Shown: positions 1 to 7,034 of the stretch, piece by piece
Position numbering within the stretch: the first letter of the stretch is position 1
Layout of the letters: the number at the start of each line of letters is the position of its first letter
Source: Verrucomicrobiota bacterium
GTDB taxonomy: Bacteria > Verrucomicrobiota > Verrucomicrobiia > Opitutales > Opitutaceae
Length of the DNA: 21,813 bases
NCBI GenBank assembly: GCA_023457715.1
Contig: JAEWKR010000015.1
Location: 1 to 21,813, forward strand
Direction of reading: 5' to 3'
Position numbers and translations under genes: made by a program
Notes under the pieces: model-generated
The model's input: only the letters and a program-made list of their open reading frames with translations
Told to the model about the DNA's origin: nothing
Databases searched by the model: none

Positions 1-127
1 AGAGGGAACTCGAATGCAGCCCGTCCGTAGTCCCGCTCACTGTTTTGTGCCTGCGCGGAAGTGATGATTTTCCCAGGTCTTCATTCGTGTCGATTCGTGT
101 CCATTCGTGGTTAACTGAATCGTTCCG
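1..127. repeat. Dispersed intergenic repeat, copy 1 (left-truncated by window edge)
   Basis: These 127 bases match 8207-8333 at all but four positions by eye. The right end carries the 32-base arm (83-114) ending cgtggttaa, which is the right terminal inverted repeat of the complete copy. The left arm would lie before the window. The match continues to 127, past the arm, then the two flanks diverge. It lies just downstream of the rluA-like stop codon. No coding capacity is seen. Confidence 0.85.
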
Positions 128-142
128 CCTAAAGCCTACCGC

Positions 143-904
143 CTAGAGCCATTCAGTGAACTCCGGCGGCAGCGGCGCCTTCGCGGCAAAACGATGCGTC
201 CGCCCCTTGAACTCGTAGTCAAAGCTCGTCTCCAGCGAGTGGAGGAACATCCGCTTCACCTTGGTCGCCTTCGCGAACTCCCGGTTGCGCGCGAAATTTC
301 CGTAGGTCTGGTCGCCCACGATCGGCAGGTTCCGTTTCGCGCATTGCACCCGCAACTGGTGGCTGCGACCGGTCCGAGGCTCCAGCCGCAGCAGGGCCAG
401 CCGGGGCTCCGTGCGGCCCGCGCGCGCGACCGTCATCTGGCACTCGGCAGGGATGTGGCCGGCCGAGGTCACCGTGCGGATCTGCCCGCCGCGCTTCTCC
501 ACGGCCAGTCGATCCCGCCAGACCTCGGAGGTCTGACGCGGGCTGCCGAACACCAACGCCTGATACACCTTCCGCACTTGCTTGCGCTTGAACTGCGCGC
601 GGATCTCGCGGGCCAGTTCCTCCGTGGCCGCCACGAGGATCACGCCCGACGTGGCGGAATCGAGGCGGTTCAACAGCCACAGCCGTCGCATCTCCCCTGT
701 CTGTGCGGTCCATTCGTAGCACTCGCCGTCCAGGCGGTAGCGGGCCTGCACCAGCGAGCGCGGCTCGTCGCCGGATTCGTTGGGATGCGACAGCACGCCG
801 GCAGGCTTCTCGAACGCTGCCAGCCCATTCCCGTCCGCGGCGAGCAGCGTCACCCCACGGCCAAGCGGAAGATCGTTCCAGAGCGCTGCCGGACCTGCGT
901 TCAC
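143..904 (-). CDS. RluA-family RNA pseudouridine synthase
   Basis: This 253-residue protein is predicted to isomerise uridine to pseudouridine in rRNA or tRNA. The family signature RLDSATSG is at residues 80-87, with D82 as the expected catalytic aspartate. An FEKPAGVLSHP stretch near residue 31 corresponds to the family's KPxG motif, and a GRSHQLRVQ motif follows later. There is no N-terminal S4 domain, so it is a compact form. The GTG start at 904 was chosen because it overlaps the upstream gene's TGA (bases 901-904 read GTGA). The reading frame is open further upstream, but that part lies inside the TonB-like gene and resembles no protein. It is the last gene of the maf operon and is probably translated by coupling. 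The RNA target and the subfamily (RluA, RluC, RluD or TruC) cannot be told from sequence alone. Confidence 0.9.
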   Translation of the reverse strand: MNAGPAALWNDLPLGRGVTLLAADGNGLAAFEKPAGVLSHPNESGDEPRSLVQARYRLDGECYEWTAQTGEMRRLWLLNRLDSATSGVILVAATEELAREIRAQFKRKQVRKVYQALVFGSPRQTSEVWRDRLAVEKRGGQIRTVTSAGHIPAECQMTVARAGRTEPRLALLRLEPRTGRSHQLRVQCAKRNLPIVGDQTYGNFARNREFAKATKVKRMFLHSLETSFDYEFKGRTHRFAAKAPLPPEFTEWL

Positions 905-2022
905 TGGTAATAGAACGTGAACACCAGTTCCTGCTCCTCGCCCAAAACCGCCTTCATGTCCTCCGTCCACTCGCCATAGGGCGACCGGCTCGTGATCGCG
1001 GCCACGCAGGTGCGGCTGCCGACGTCGGTCGAATGGTTCTCGATGTTGGAAATTCCGGTGACCTTTCCCTCCGCGTTCAGCACGAACTTGACCACCACGT
1101 AGGTACCCTGCGGTGGATACGCCTTCATGCTCGAGACGAGCCCGTCCCACTCGATCTGCACCGCCTCCACGAGCCGCTGGAGGTACGCCCCGTAGTTGCT
1201 GAACTTGGCGTTGATCGCGGTCACCCCGACGTTCTTCGTGCCCAGTTTGTTCTCCGCCAGGATGGCGGGGCGCACCTGCTGCTGCTTCACGATGGTGGGC
1301 CGGGGACGCGGCCGGTTGCGATCGATGGCCGGCTGCAGGCCGGTGGCACCTTCCACGAGCGGCACATCGGCTGCGCCTTCGACCCGCTCGGGCACCTCCC
1401 GGGCGTTGGGGGCCGCCGGCGCGATGTTGGTCCCATAGCCCTTCTCGTTGTCGCCTTCGATCTTCTCGAAGCCCGAGAGAGGATTCTGTTCCGCGCGTGG
1501 CGCGGGTGTCGCCTCCGCGGGCGTCTCGGTCGAGGGCGGGGCGGTGGGAATGATCTCGCTCGGATCGCGCAGCTGTCCGCTCACGATCTGGTTGTTCTGG
1601 AAATCCGCCTTGCCCTCCAGCGCGGGGCGCTCGCTTTCGCCTCCCGGCGTGGGTTTTTCCTGCGCCACCTGCTGGTTCTGGGCGCCGAAGTTGTTCGTGC
1701 GGTCCGGGATGTTTTCCGGCGCGTCCGGGTTTGTCTCCACGAACTGCTGCGGCGGCGGGGCGGTCTTTTCCGGCGGCGTGAACATCTCCGGGGAAATCTC
1801 GATATTGAACTGCCGGCTGGGGCTGGGGGTCGACACGACCGGCAGCCGCGAACTCGCCGTGATCCGGACCAGGTACGGCCCCGCGAGAAAAGCGAGCAGG
1901 TAAAAGAGCACCACGCCGAGAATGCCGATCGCGGCGGAGCGCGCGTCAGGGTCATCCCACAGGCGCGCCGCGAGGTTTCGCGCGGAGGCGGCGACGGAAG
2001 GCTCGGCGTAGGTCTCGGTCAT
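901..2022 (-). CDS. TonB-like energy transducer
   Basis: This 373-residue protein has a short cytoplasmic N-terminus, one membrane segment at about residues 29-51, a long proline/glutamine/glutamate-rich linker (about 60-270), and a C-terminal domain (about 278-373). The C-terminal domain has the TonB/TolA-like pattern: a conserved YLQRLVEAVQIEW helix, a strand with VVVKFVLNAEGKV, and a final aromatic FTFYYQ. The family couples the inner-membrane proton gradient, through ExbB/ExbD, to outer-membrane receptors. No exbB or exbD is in the window. Its ATG overlaps the TGA of maf (ATGA at 2019-2022), and its own TGA overlaps the GTG of the pseudouridine synthase. All three genes should therefore be on one transcript. 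The linker is low in complexity, so family searches will hit mainly the last 95 residues. Confidence 0.8.
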   Translation of the reverse strand: MTETYAEPSVAASARNLAARLWDDPDARSAAIGILGVVLFYLLAFLAGPYLVRITASSRLPVVSTPSPSRQFNIEISPEMFTPPEKTAPPPQQFVETNPDAPENIPDRTNNFGAQNQQVAQEKPTPGGESERPALEGKADFQNNQIVSGQLRDPSEIIPTAPPSTETPAEATPAPRAEQNPLSGFEKIEGDNEKGYGTNIAPAAPNAREVPERVEGAADVPLVEGATGLQPAIDRNRPRPRPTIVKQQQVRPAILAENKLGTKNVGVTAINAKFSNYGAYLQRLVEAVQIEWDGLVSSMKAYPPQGTYVVVKFVLNAEGKVTGISNIENHSTDVGSRTCVAAITSRSPYGEWTEDMKAVLGEEQELVFTFYYQ

Positions 2023-2621
2023 GCGGCGGGATGCGAAAACGTGCGGCCGGGGAGACCGCAGCGCTCCAGGATTTGTTTCGTCGTTTCCACCGGCAGGCCG
2101 ACGATGTTCGTATACGAGCCGGTGAAGCGCTCCACGATGAGATCGCGCTCCTCCTGAATCGCGTAACTGCCCGCCTTGTCCAACACGTGCACCCGGGAGA
2201 GATACGTCTCGATGGCGGCGTCGTCCAGTCGCTTGAAGGTGACGTCGCTCGCCACGCCTTCGTCGATCCGCAGGCGATCCGCGCGACGACGGAATGCCAG
2301 GCCCGTGAACACCGTGTGGGTGCGACCGCTGAGCCGCCGCAACATCGCTCGCGCGCCGTCGAGGTCGGCCGGCTTGTTCAGGGCGGTGCCTTCGATGAAC
2401 ACCGTAGTGTCGGCGCCAAGCACGAGCGCCTCCGGGTGGCGCTCGGCCACCCAATCGGCCTTGAGCGCAGCATTGTGAGCCACCATCACGCGCGGGTCCG
2501 TAGAGGTTTCCTCGTGTTCCGTCACCCCGGCGACCACCACCGAGAATTCGACGCCCAGACTCGCGAGCAACTCCCGTCGGCGCGGCGACGCGGAAGCGAG
2601 GATAAGGCGCGGCGCCGGCAC
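2019..2621 (-). CDS. maf: Maf-family nucleoside triphosphate pyrophosphatase
   Basis: This 200-residue cytoplasmic protein is predicted to hydrolyse non-canonical or modified nucleoside triphosphates to monophosphates. Maf hallmarks are clear: LASASPRRRELL at residues 8-19, LGADTTV at 68-74, DKAGSYAIQ at 149-157 and GSYTNIVGLP at 168-177. The length fits the family. The GTG at 2621 begins six residues before the first conserved strand. The frame stays open upstream to 2747, but that stretch translates repeated intergenic words (GLLGFGI type) and is unlikely to be protein. This is the first gene of the maf/TonB-like/rluA-like operon. No Shine-Dalgarno sequence is evident. The exact start is the main uncertainty. 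Confidence 0.92.
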   Translation of the reverse strand: MPAPRLILASASPRRRELLASLGVEFSVVVAGVTEHEETSTDPRVMVAHNAALKADWVAERHPEALVLGADTTVFIEGTALNKPADLDGARAMLRRLSGRTHTVFTGLAFRRRADRLRIDEGVASDVTFKRLDDAAIETYLSRVHVLDKAGSYAIQEERDLIVERFTGSYTNIVGLPVETTKQILERCGLPGRTFSHPAA

Positions 2622-2846
2622 GTGAGCATGGACGGTGGGATTCAAAGTCAGACGAAAATCAAGGTTCCAAGGACGTAGCGCAAGCCCCTGCCCCCGCGAA
2701 ATCCCAAATCCCAAAAGTCCAAATCCCAATAAAAAACAAAGCTCCAATATCCAACCTGAATACCGATTTTGCCACAGAGGTCACAGAGGCCCAATCAGAG
2801 CCGAGCCGGAGGCGGGCGCTGCGACTGTCTTGGGCGTCACGCAATG

Positions 2847-2928
2847 AAAATCTCAAATCCCCGCCGCAGGCGGGCTGCGCGCTTCCCCATTTCAAATTTC
2901 AAAATCTCAAATCCCCGCCGCAGGCGGG
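2847..2928. repeat. Two exact 28-base direct repeats
   Basis: Bases 2847-2874 and 2901-2928 are identical. Each starts aaaatctcaaatcc and ends with the palindromic word ccgccgcaggcggg. The start-to-start distance is 54 bases. The same ccgccgcaggcggg word recurs inside the repeat units after the tRNA gene (about 21588 and 21761), so it belongs to a palindrome family spread through the genome's spacers. Confidence 0.85.
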
Positions 2929-2967
2929 GCACTACCCAAGCCAGGCGGCTCGGGGATTCCGGCTTTG

Positions 2968-3119
2968 GTACGTTGTCCCGCCTTTAGGCGGAATGCCTTT
3001 TGTCTGACGGGCGTCCCTTTGCGGTATCCGCGTCCCTGCGGCGCTCCTGCGGTGTCCTGATGCGCCCGGCTACCGCAGGGACTGCCCCAAACCTTCCGCC
3101 TAAAGGCGGGACAACATAC
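2968..3119. repeat. 152-bp foldback element with 26-bp inverted ends
   Basis: Bases 2972-2993 and 3094-3115 are exact inverted copies (22 bases, containing cccgcctttaggcgg). With one mismatch the arms extend to 2968-2993 and 3094-3119. A second inverted pair, gtccctgcgg (3032-3041) and ccgcagggac (3073-3082), lies inside, so the whole segment could fold into one long hairpin. It resembles a MITE or a large REP-type element. No transposase is present. Confidence 0.75.
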
Positions 3120-3206
3120 CCAAGCACCCCGCCCCTCTGAAGGTTTGTCCAAGGACCGAGCCTCCGTGTCCTCCTTGTCCGCCGTAGGCTCGGCGAAGGT
3201 GGATGT

Positions 3207-3231
3207 GTCGGAGCTCTGTGCTCTCTGTGGC
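3207..3231. repeat. 25-base intergenic word, copy 1
   Basis: This segment, starting gtcggagctctgtgctct and ending gtggc, recurs at 5229-5253 with one mismatch. The two copies bracket nadE in the same orientation. It looks like a dispersed spacer word of this genome; no function is apparent. Confidence 0.7.
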
Positions 3232-3378
3232 TACTTCGGAATCCAGGTCCAACGCCCCCCTTTGCAATTTGGAGCTTCTTTGGGATTTGGGTCTTTGGGA
3301 TTTGAGATCTGCCCGGGGATTTTGGGATTTCTCGCTGAAAGCCTCCTCTTGCCCCACCCGTCGTTTCGCCCTTATTCC

Positions 3379-3420
3379 CTCCTCCCTTTCCCCTCCTCCC
3401 TTTCCCCTCCTCCCTTTCCC
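3379..3420 (+). repeat. Three tandem 14-mers (ctcctccctttccc) before nadE
   Basis: Three exact copies of ctcctccctttccc lie at 3379-3392, 3393-3406 and 3407-3420, followed by tcattccctcctcgc up to the nadE ATG. The message leader would be an almost pure pyrimidine tract with no Shine-Dalgarno site. Similar words reappear at 6934-6985. Confidence 0.85.
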
Positions 3421-3435
3421 TCATTCCCTCCTCGC

Positions 3436-5085
3436 ATGCGCCTCGGCTTTGCCCAGCTCAACACCATCGTCGGCGACCTGGCGGGAAACCGCCAAAAGAT
3501 CCTCGAGGCTTACCACGCGCTGGTCGCGCAGGGAGCCGGGTTGGTGATCTTCCCTGAACTCGTGGTCTGCGGTTACCCGCCCCGCGATCTGCTGTTCAAG
3601 CGCCGCTTTGTGCCCGACGTGGTCGAGTCGCTCGCGCTCATTGTCGCCGGCGTGGGTCCGGTCCCCGCCGTCATTGGCACGGTCGAGCCCAACACGAGCG
3701 GTGTCGGCCGCCCGTTCTACAACAGCGCCGCGTTTTGCGCGGACGGAAAGGTCGTGGCGATGGCGCATAAGTGCCTGCTGCCGACCTACGACGTGTTTGA
3801 CGAGGATCGGTATTTTGAGCCGGCCGCGTCGCCCACGGTCGTGGAACACGCGGGACGTCGCATCGGCCTCACGATCTGCGAGGACATCTGGACTCATCCG
3901 CGCTTCACCACCCGCCGGCTGTACACCGCACAGCCGCCGGTGGACCAGCTGGCCGCGGCGGGCTGCGACCTGATGATCAACCTTTCGGCCAGTCCGTGGT
4001 ACGCCGCCAAGGAGGACGTGCGTCAGTCGCTGGTCGCGGAAACCGCGCGCGCCCTGGGATGCCCCGTCGCCTACGTGAACGCGGTCGGAGGCAACGACGA
4101 ACTGATCTTCGATGGCCGGAGCCTCGTGTGCGCGGCCGATGGCGCGATCATCGCCGGCCTGCCCTCATTCCGCGAACACCTCCAAGTGGTGGACACCGAT
4201 GCGCCGCGCGTCCCCGCCCTGCTCGCGCCCACTTTTGCGCAGGACGAGCAGGCCGACACGTTCGACGCCCTCGTGCTCGGCGTGCGGGACTACGCCCGCA
4301 AGAGCGGATTCAAGCGCGCCTTGATCGCCCTGTCCGGCGGCATTGATTCCGCGCTGGTCGCCGTGATCGCCGCCCACGCGCTCGGCGCGGAAAACCTCAT
4401 GGGCGTTTCGCTCCCCTCCTCCATTTCGTCCCAGCACTCGCGCGACGACGCCCGCCGGCTGGCGGAGAACCTTGGGATGCGTTTCGAAACGATCCAGATC
4501 GCGAGCGCGGTGGGCGAATGCGAGAAGGCGCTTTTCGCCCAGTTCCGCACCCTGCCGCGCGATGTCACCGAGGAGAACATCCAGGCCCGGATCCGCGGCG
4601 TCCTCATGATGGCGCTCTCGAACAAGTTCGGTTCGCTGCTGCTGACCACCGGCAACAAGAGCGAGGTGGCGGTGGGGTATTGCACGCTCTACGGCGATAT
4701 GGCGGGCGGCCTGGCCGTCATCAGCGATGTCTTCAAGACGCAGGTGTACGCGCTTTCCCGCTGGATCAACCGGGAGCGGGAGATCATTCCCATCAACACG
4801 ATTGAAAAACCGCCGAGCGCGGAGCTGCGGCCCGGCCAGGTTGATCAAGACTCGCTGCCGCCGTACGATGTCCTGGACGCCCTGCTCAAAGGCTATGTCG
4901 AAGAGGGCCTCTCGCGCCGTGACCTCATCGCGCAAGGCTTCGCCGAAGCGGTGGTGAACGACGTCGCCCGCAAGGTCGACCTCAACGAGTACAAGCGAAA
5001 GCAGGCAGCCCCCGGCCTGAAGATCACCCCCCTGGCCTTCGGCGTCGGCCGCCGGATTCCGATCGTCCAGAAGTATGTGAGCTAG
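3436..5085 (+). CDS. nadE: Glutamine-dependent NAD+ synthetase
   Basis: This 549-residue two-domain enzyme makes NAD+ from deamido-NAD+, ATP and glutamine-derived ammonia, the last step of NAD synthesis. The N-terminal nitrilase-type glutaminase (about 1-265) shows the catalytic triad E41 (FPEL), K112 (HKCLLP) and C148 (ICEDIW). The C-terminal synthetase (about 280-549) has the PP-loop SGGIDS at 300-305 and the TTGNKSE and YGDMAGG motifs. The length fits glutamine-dependent bacterial NadE. The ATG at 3436 directly precedes the first strand (MRLGFAQLN). An upstream open extension translates only pyrimidine repeats and was discarded. The gene stands alone on the plus strand, divergent from maf and convergent with the BON lipoprotein. 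Confidence 0.96.
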   Translation: MRLGFAQLNTIVGDLAGNRQKILEAYHALVAQGAGLVIFPELVVCGYPPRDLLFKRRFVPDVVESLALIVAGVGPVPAVIGTVEPNTSGVGRPFYNSAAFCADGKVVAMAHKCLLPTYDVFDEDRYFEPAASPTVVEHAGRRIGLTICEDIWTHPRFTTRRLYTAQPPVDQLAAAGCDLMINLSASPWYAAKEDVRQSLVAETARALGCPVAYVNAVGGNDELIFDGRSLVCAADGAIIAGLPSFREHLQVVDTDAPRVPALLAPTFAQDEQADTFDALVLGVRDYARKSGFKRALIALSGGIDSALVAVIAAHALGAENLMGVSLPSSISSQHSRDDARRLAENLGMRFETIQIASAVGECEKALFAQFRTLPRDVTEENIQARIRGVLMMALSNKFGSLLLTTGNKSEVAVGYCTLYGDMAGGLAVISDVFKTQVYALSRWINREREIIPINTIEKPPSAELRPGQVDQDSLPPYDVLDALLKGYVEEGLSRRDLIAQGFAEAVVNDVARKVDLNEYKRKQAAPGLKITPLAFGVGRRIPIVQKYVS

Positions 5086-5150
5086 CCCGGCTGCGCCGGG
5101 ATTTCAGATTTCAAATTTCAGATTTCAGAATCGGCCGCCCAAACGCGCAA

Positions 5151-5177
5151 AGGCAGGCGCCGTGTAGACGCCTGCCT
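5151..5177. terminator. Hairpin between convergent nadE and BON genes
   Basis: A perfect 9-bp stem (aggcaggcg / cgcctgcct) encloses a 9-base loop. It lies 66 bases after the nadE stop and about 100 bases after the 3' end of the opposing gene, where it could serve both. No T-run follows on either strand, so it is a weak intrinsic terminator or simply a repeat hairpin. Confidence 0.45.
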
Positions 5178-5228
5178 CTCGAAAGATCTCCCAGTTCACG
5201 GACGCCTCCCGGCCTCCGTGATCGCTGG

Positions 5229-5253
5229 GTCGGAGCTCTGTGCTCTCCGTGGC
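5229..5253. repeat. 25-base intergenic word, copy 2
   Basis: This differs from 3207-3231 at one base. It lies in the 191-base spacer between nadE and the BON gene. That spacer also holds an atttcagatttcaaatttc tract at 5100-5128. Confidence 0.7.
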
Positions 5254-5276
5254 GAGGATCGGGAACCGCGAACCCC

Positions 5277-5660
5277 TTACCGCACCGGCGCAGGCTGCTG
5301 ATTGATCCGATTCTGCGTGTTCTGCGAGCCCGGAGTCTGCGTCTTGACCGTCAGCTGGTTCTGCACGGAGACCACGCCGGGGACACTCGCCGCAATCTGC
5401 TCGGCGCGCGACTTCTGCTCGGCCGTATCCACAAAGCCGTTCAGCTGGACCGTTCCCTTGAACGTGTCGACGCCGACGTCCATGGCGCTGACCGACGGAT
5501 CCTTGACGAAGGCCGCTTTCACGCGGGTGGTGATGCCGGCGTCATCGATGTATTCGCCGGTGCTCTTGCCCGTCGCGGTGCTCGTGCAGCCCGTGGTGAA
5601 GGCGACCGTGCCCAGACCGAGGACAACGAGCGCCGTGAGAGTGCGGATGGTTTTCTTCAT
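5277..5660 (-). CDS. Exported single-BON-domain protein, probable lipoprotein
   Basis: This 127-residue protein starts MKKTIRTLTALVVLGLGTVA, a typical export signal, followed by FTTGC with C25 as a possible lipidation site. The -3 position is T rather than the usual L, so lipid attachment is likely but not certain. Residues about 39-106 form one BON domain (DDAGITTRVKAAF, then VQLNGFVDTAEQ and VPGVVSVQNQLTV), related to OsmY and other periplasmic or envelope-stress proteins that contact phospholipid. The glutamine/asparagine/proline-rich tail (about 107-127) is probably disordered. The ATG at 5660 was chosen over an upstream in-frame ATG because it begins the signal peptide. The gene is divergent from the AI-2E-family gene across 171 bases. 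Confidence 0.85.
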   Translation of the reverse strand: MKKTIRTLTALVVLGLGTVAFTTGCTSTATGKSTGEYIDDAGITTRVKAAFVKDPSVSAMDVGVDTFKGTVQLNGFVDTAEQKSRAEQIAASVPGVVSVQNQLTVKTQTPGSQNTQNRINQQPAPVR

Positions 5661-5831
5661 AAGAGTGTGGGTTGGTAGGGCATAGTGTGGCGCCAGCCTC
5701 GGTGGTTCCGTCGCACGCGTCGTCACCGCGAGGATCACCCAGCCGTGCGCCCGGGATTTCACACCGCCTCCGGGAAACCCTTACGCTGCGCCGCACGTCA
5801 CCAGCAGGGTCGCCGTGGGTCCATTTGACGC

Positions 5832-6872
5832 ATGCCCCCGTCCGACGCCTCGCGCCCGCCCCCGTCGCACTCCGTCGCCCGCACCGCCATCATTGCCATC
5901 GCTCTCGTCGGCGTGGCGGCGCTGCTCTGGTTGAACCGGACCGTGATCGTGCTCGTGTTCGGCGCCATCATCTTCGCCACGTTGATTCATACCTTGGGCG
6001 CCCAGGTGAGCCGCCTGACCCGGCTCAGCCACCGCTGGGGCGTCCTGCTCGCGGTCCTCCTGCTCGTCGCGGGGTTTGCCGGAATCTCGTGGTTTTTCGG
6101 CGCCAGCATCTCCCGACAGTTCATGGAGCTGAAGGACAAGCTGCCTGAGGCGATCGAACACGCGCGCGCGTCGCTCGAAAAGATCCCAGGCGGACCTGCG
6201 GTCGTGGAGGGACTCCAGGGCACCATGAAAGAGGGCGGAATGGGAAAGTTCGGCCTGGCCGCCCAGGCGCTGGTGGAGGGCTTCGGCCTCGTCCTCCTGA
6301 TTGTGTTTTCCTCCGTTTACTTCGCCCTCGATCCGGGCCTCTACCGCCGCGGCGCGCTCCGCCTCCTTCCGCCCCGTCAGCGTCCGCACGTGGCGCGTGC
6401 ACTCGACGAGTCAGGCGATGCGCTGCGGCGCTGGCTGCGGGGACAGCTGGTCCTGATGGCGGCCGTCGGAACCCTCACGGGCATCGGACTCCAGCTCGTC
6501 GGGGTTCCCCTCGCCTTCCCCCTCGCCATCATCATCGGGCTGTTTGAGTTCGTGCCCCTCATCGGACCGTTCGTGGGCGCCGTGCCCGGTGTCCTGCTTG
6601 CGTTCACCCAGGGCCCCGATGTCGTTGTCGCGGCGGTGATCGTTTATGTGGTCGTCCAGCAGATCGAGAACAACGTCCTCACGCCTCTCATCCAACGCTG
6701 GGCGGTCGAACTGCCGCCCGTCGTCGCTCTCTTCTCGATCCTGATAGGCGGAACCATGTTTGGCGTCCTCGGCCTCGTCTTCGCGACGCCCCTGGCCGTC
6801 GTGGTGATGGTGCTGGTCCAGAATCTGTACGTGGAGGATACGTTGGAGAAAGGGAAAGGGAAAAGGGAGTGA
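5832..6872 (+). CDS. AI-2E family transporter (PF01594-type membrane protein)
   Basis: This 346-residue inner-membrane protein has hydrophobic segments at about 17-35, 38-56, 70-90, 148-166, 205-225, 228-256, 263-276 and 293-331. A soluble, charged region lies between about 93 and 145. The family signature QQIENNVLTPLIQ is at 276-288. Members transport varied solutes or ions, and the name reflects only one studied case (TqsA, autoinducer-2 export), so the substrate here is unknown. The last eight codons (EKGKGKRE) run into the purine-rich repeat that follows, so the repeat seems to have supplied the C-terminus and stop codon. The ATG at 5832 has no clear ribosome site. Confidence 0.88.
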   Translation: MPPSDASRPPPSHSVARTAIIAIALVGVAALLWLNRTVIVLVFGAIIFATLIHTLGAQVSRLTRLSHRWGVLLAVLLLVAGFAGISWFFGASISRQFMELKDKLPEAIEHARASLEKIPGGPAVVEGLQGTMKEGGMGKFGLAAQALVEGFGLVLLIVFSSVYFALDPGLYRRGALRLLPPRQRPHVARALDESGDALRRWLRGQLVLMAAVGTLTGIGLQLVGVPLAFPLAIIIGLFEFVPLIGPFVGAVPGVLLAFTQGPDVVVAAVIVYVVVQQIENNVLTPLIQRWAVELPPVVALFSILIGGTMFGVLGLVFATPLAVVVMVLVQNLYVEDTLEKGKGKRE

Positions 6873-6971
6873 GGGATTGAGGGATTGAGGGATTGAGGGA
6901 GTACCGCCGGCTTTAGCCGGTACCCCGCTTCCCCCCTCACTCCCTCATTCCCTCATTCCCTCACTCCCTCC
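6864..6971. repeat. Purine/pyrimidine inverted repeat with central palindrome
   Basis: The left arm (6864-6901) contains three tandem gggattga octamers at 6873-6896. The right arm (6934-6971) is nearly its complement (tccctcattccctcattccc). Between them lies gtaccgccggctttagccggtac (palindrome-like, 6901-6923, stem ccggc/gccgg). The whole can fold into a long hairpin between the AI-2E gene and leuB, and the left arm overlaps the final codons of the transporter. It may stop transcription, but no T-run follows. Confidence 0.8.
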
Positions 6972-7034
6972 TCCCCCCTCCCTCCTTTCCGCTTCCCCTT
7001 TCGTCGCCGGGACGTTACGTCAGACGGCTTTTCT

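Larger units (their letters stand above)
2622..3435. other. Repeat-rich divergent spacer between maf and nadE
   Basis: These 814 bases hold no credible gene. They consist of short repeated words: caaatccc/aaatttca tracts, cacagagg doublets (2772-2790), two 28-base direct repeats, a 152-bp foldback element, a word shared with 5229-5253, and a pyrimidine tandem tract directly before nadE. Promoters for both divergent genes should lie here, but I cannot single one out. Confidence 0.7.

Noticed and set aside
905..1150. N-terminal extension of the pseudouridine synthase
   Set aside because: This stretch lies within the TonB-like gene in another frame and gives no domain-like sequence. The GTG at 904 fits the coupling overlap.
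2622..2747. Longer Maf start at the ATG near 2747
   Set aside because: The extra residues translate the caaatccc spacer repeats and precede the conserved first strand by about 40 residues.
3145..3435. Longer NadE start near 3145
   Set aside because: The extension translates spacer words and a pyrimidine tandem repeat. The protein family begins at MRLGFAQLN.
5832..6872. Quorum-sensing role through autoinducer-2 export
   Set aside because: The family name comes from a single studied member. No luxS or AI-2 receptor genes are in the window.
6864..6985. CRISPR-like array in the octamer repeats
   Set aside because: The units are 8 bases without spacers and no cas gene is near. They form a simple tandem and inverted repeat.
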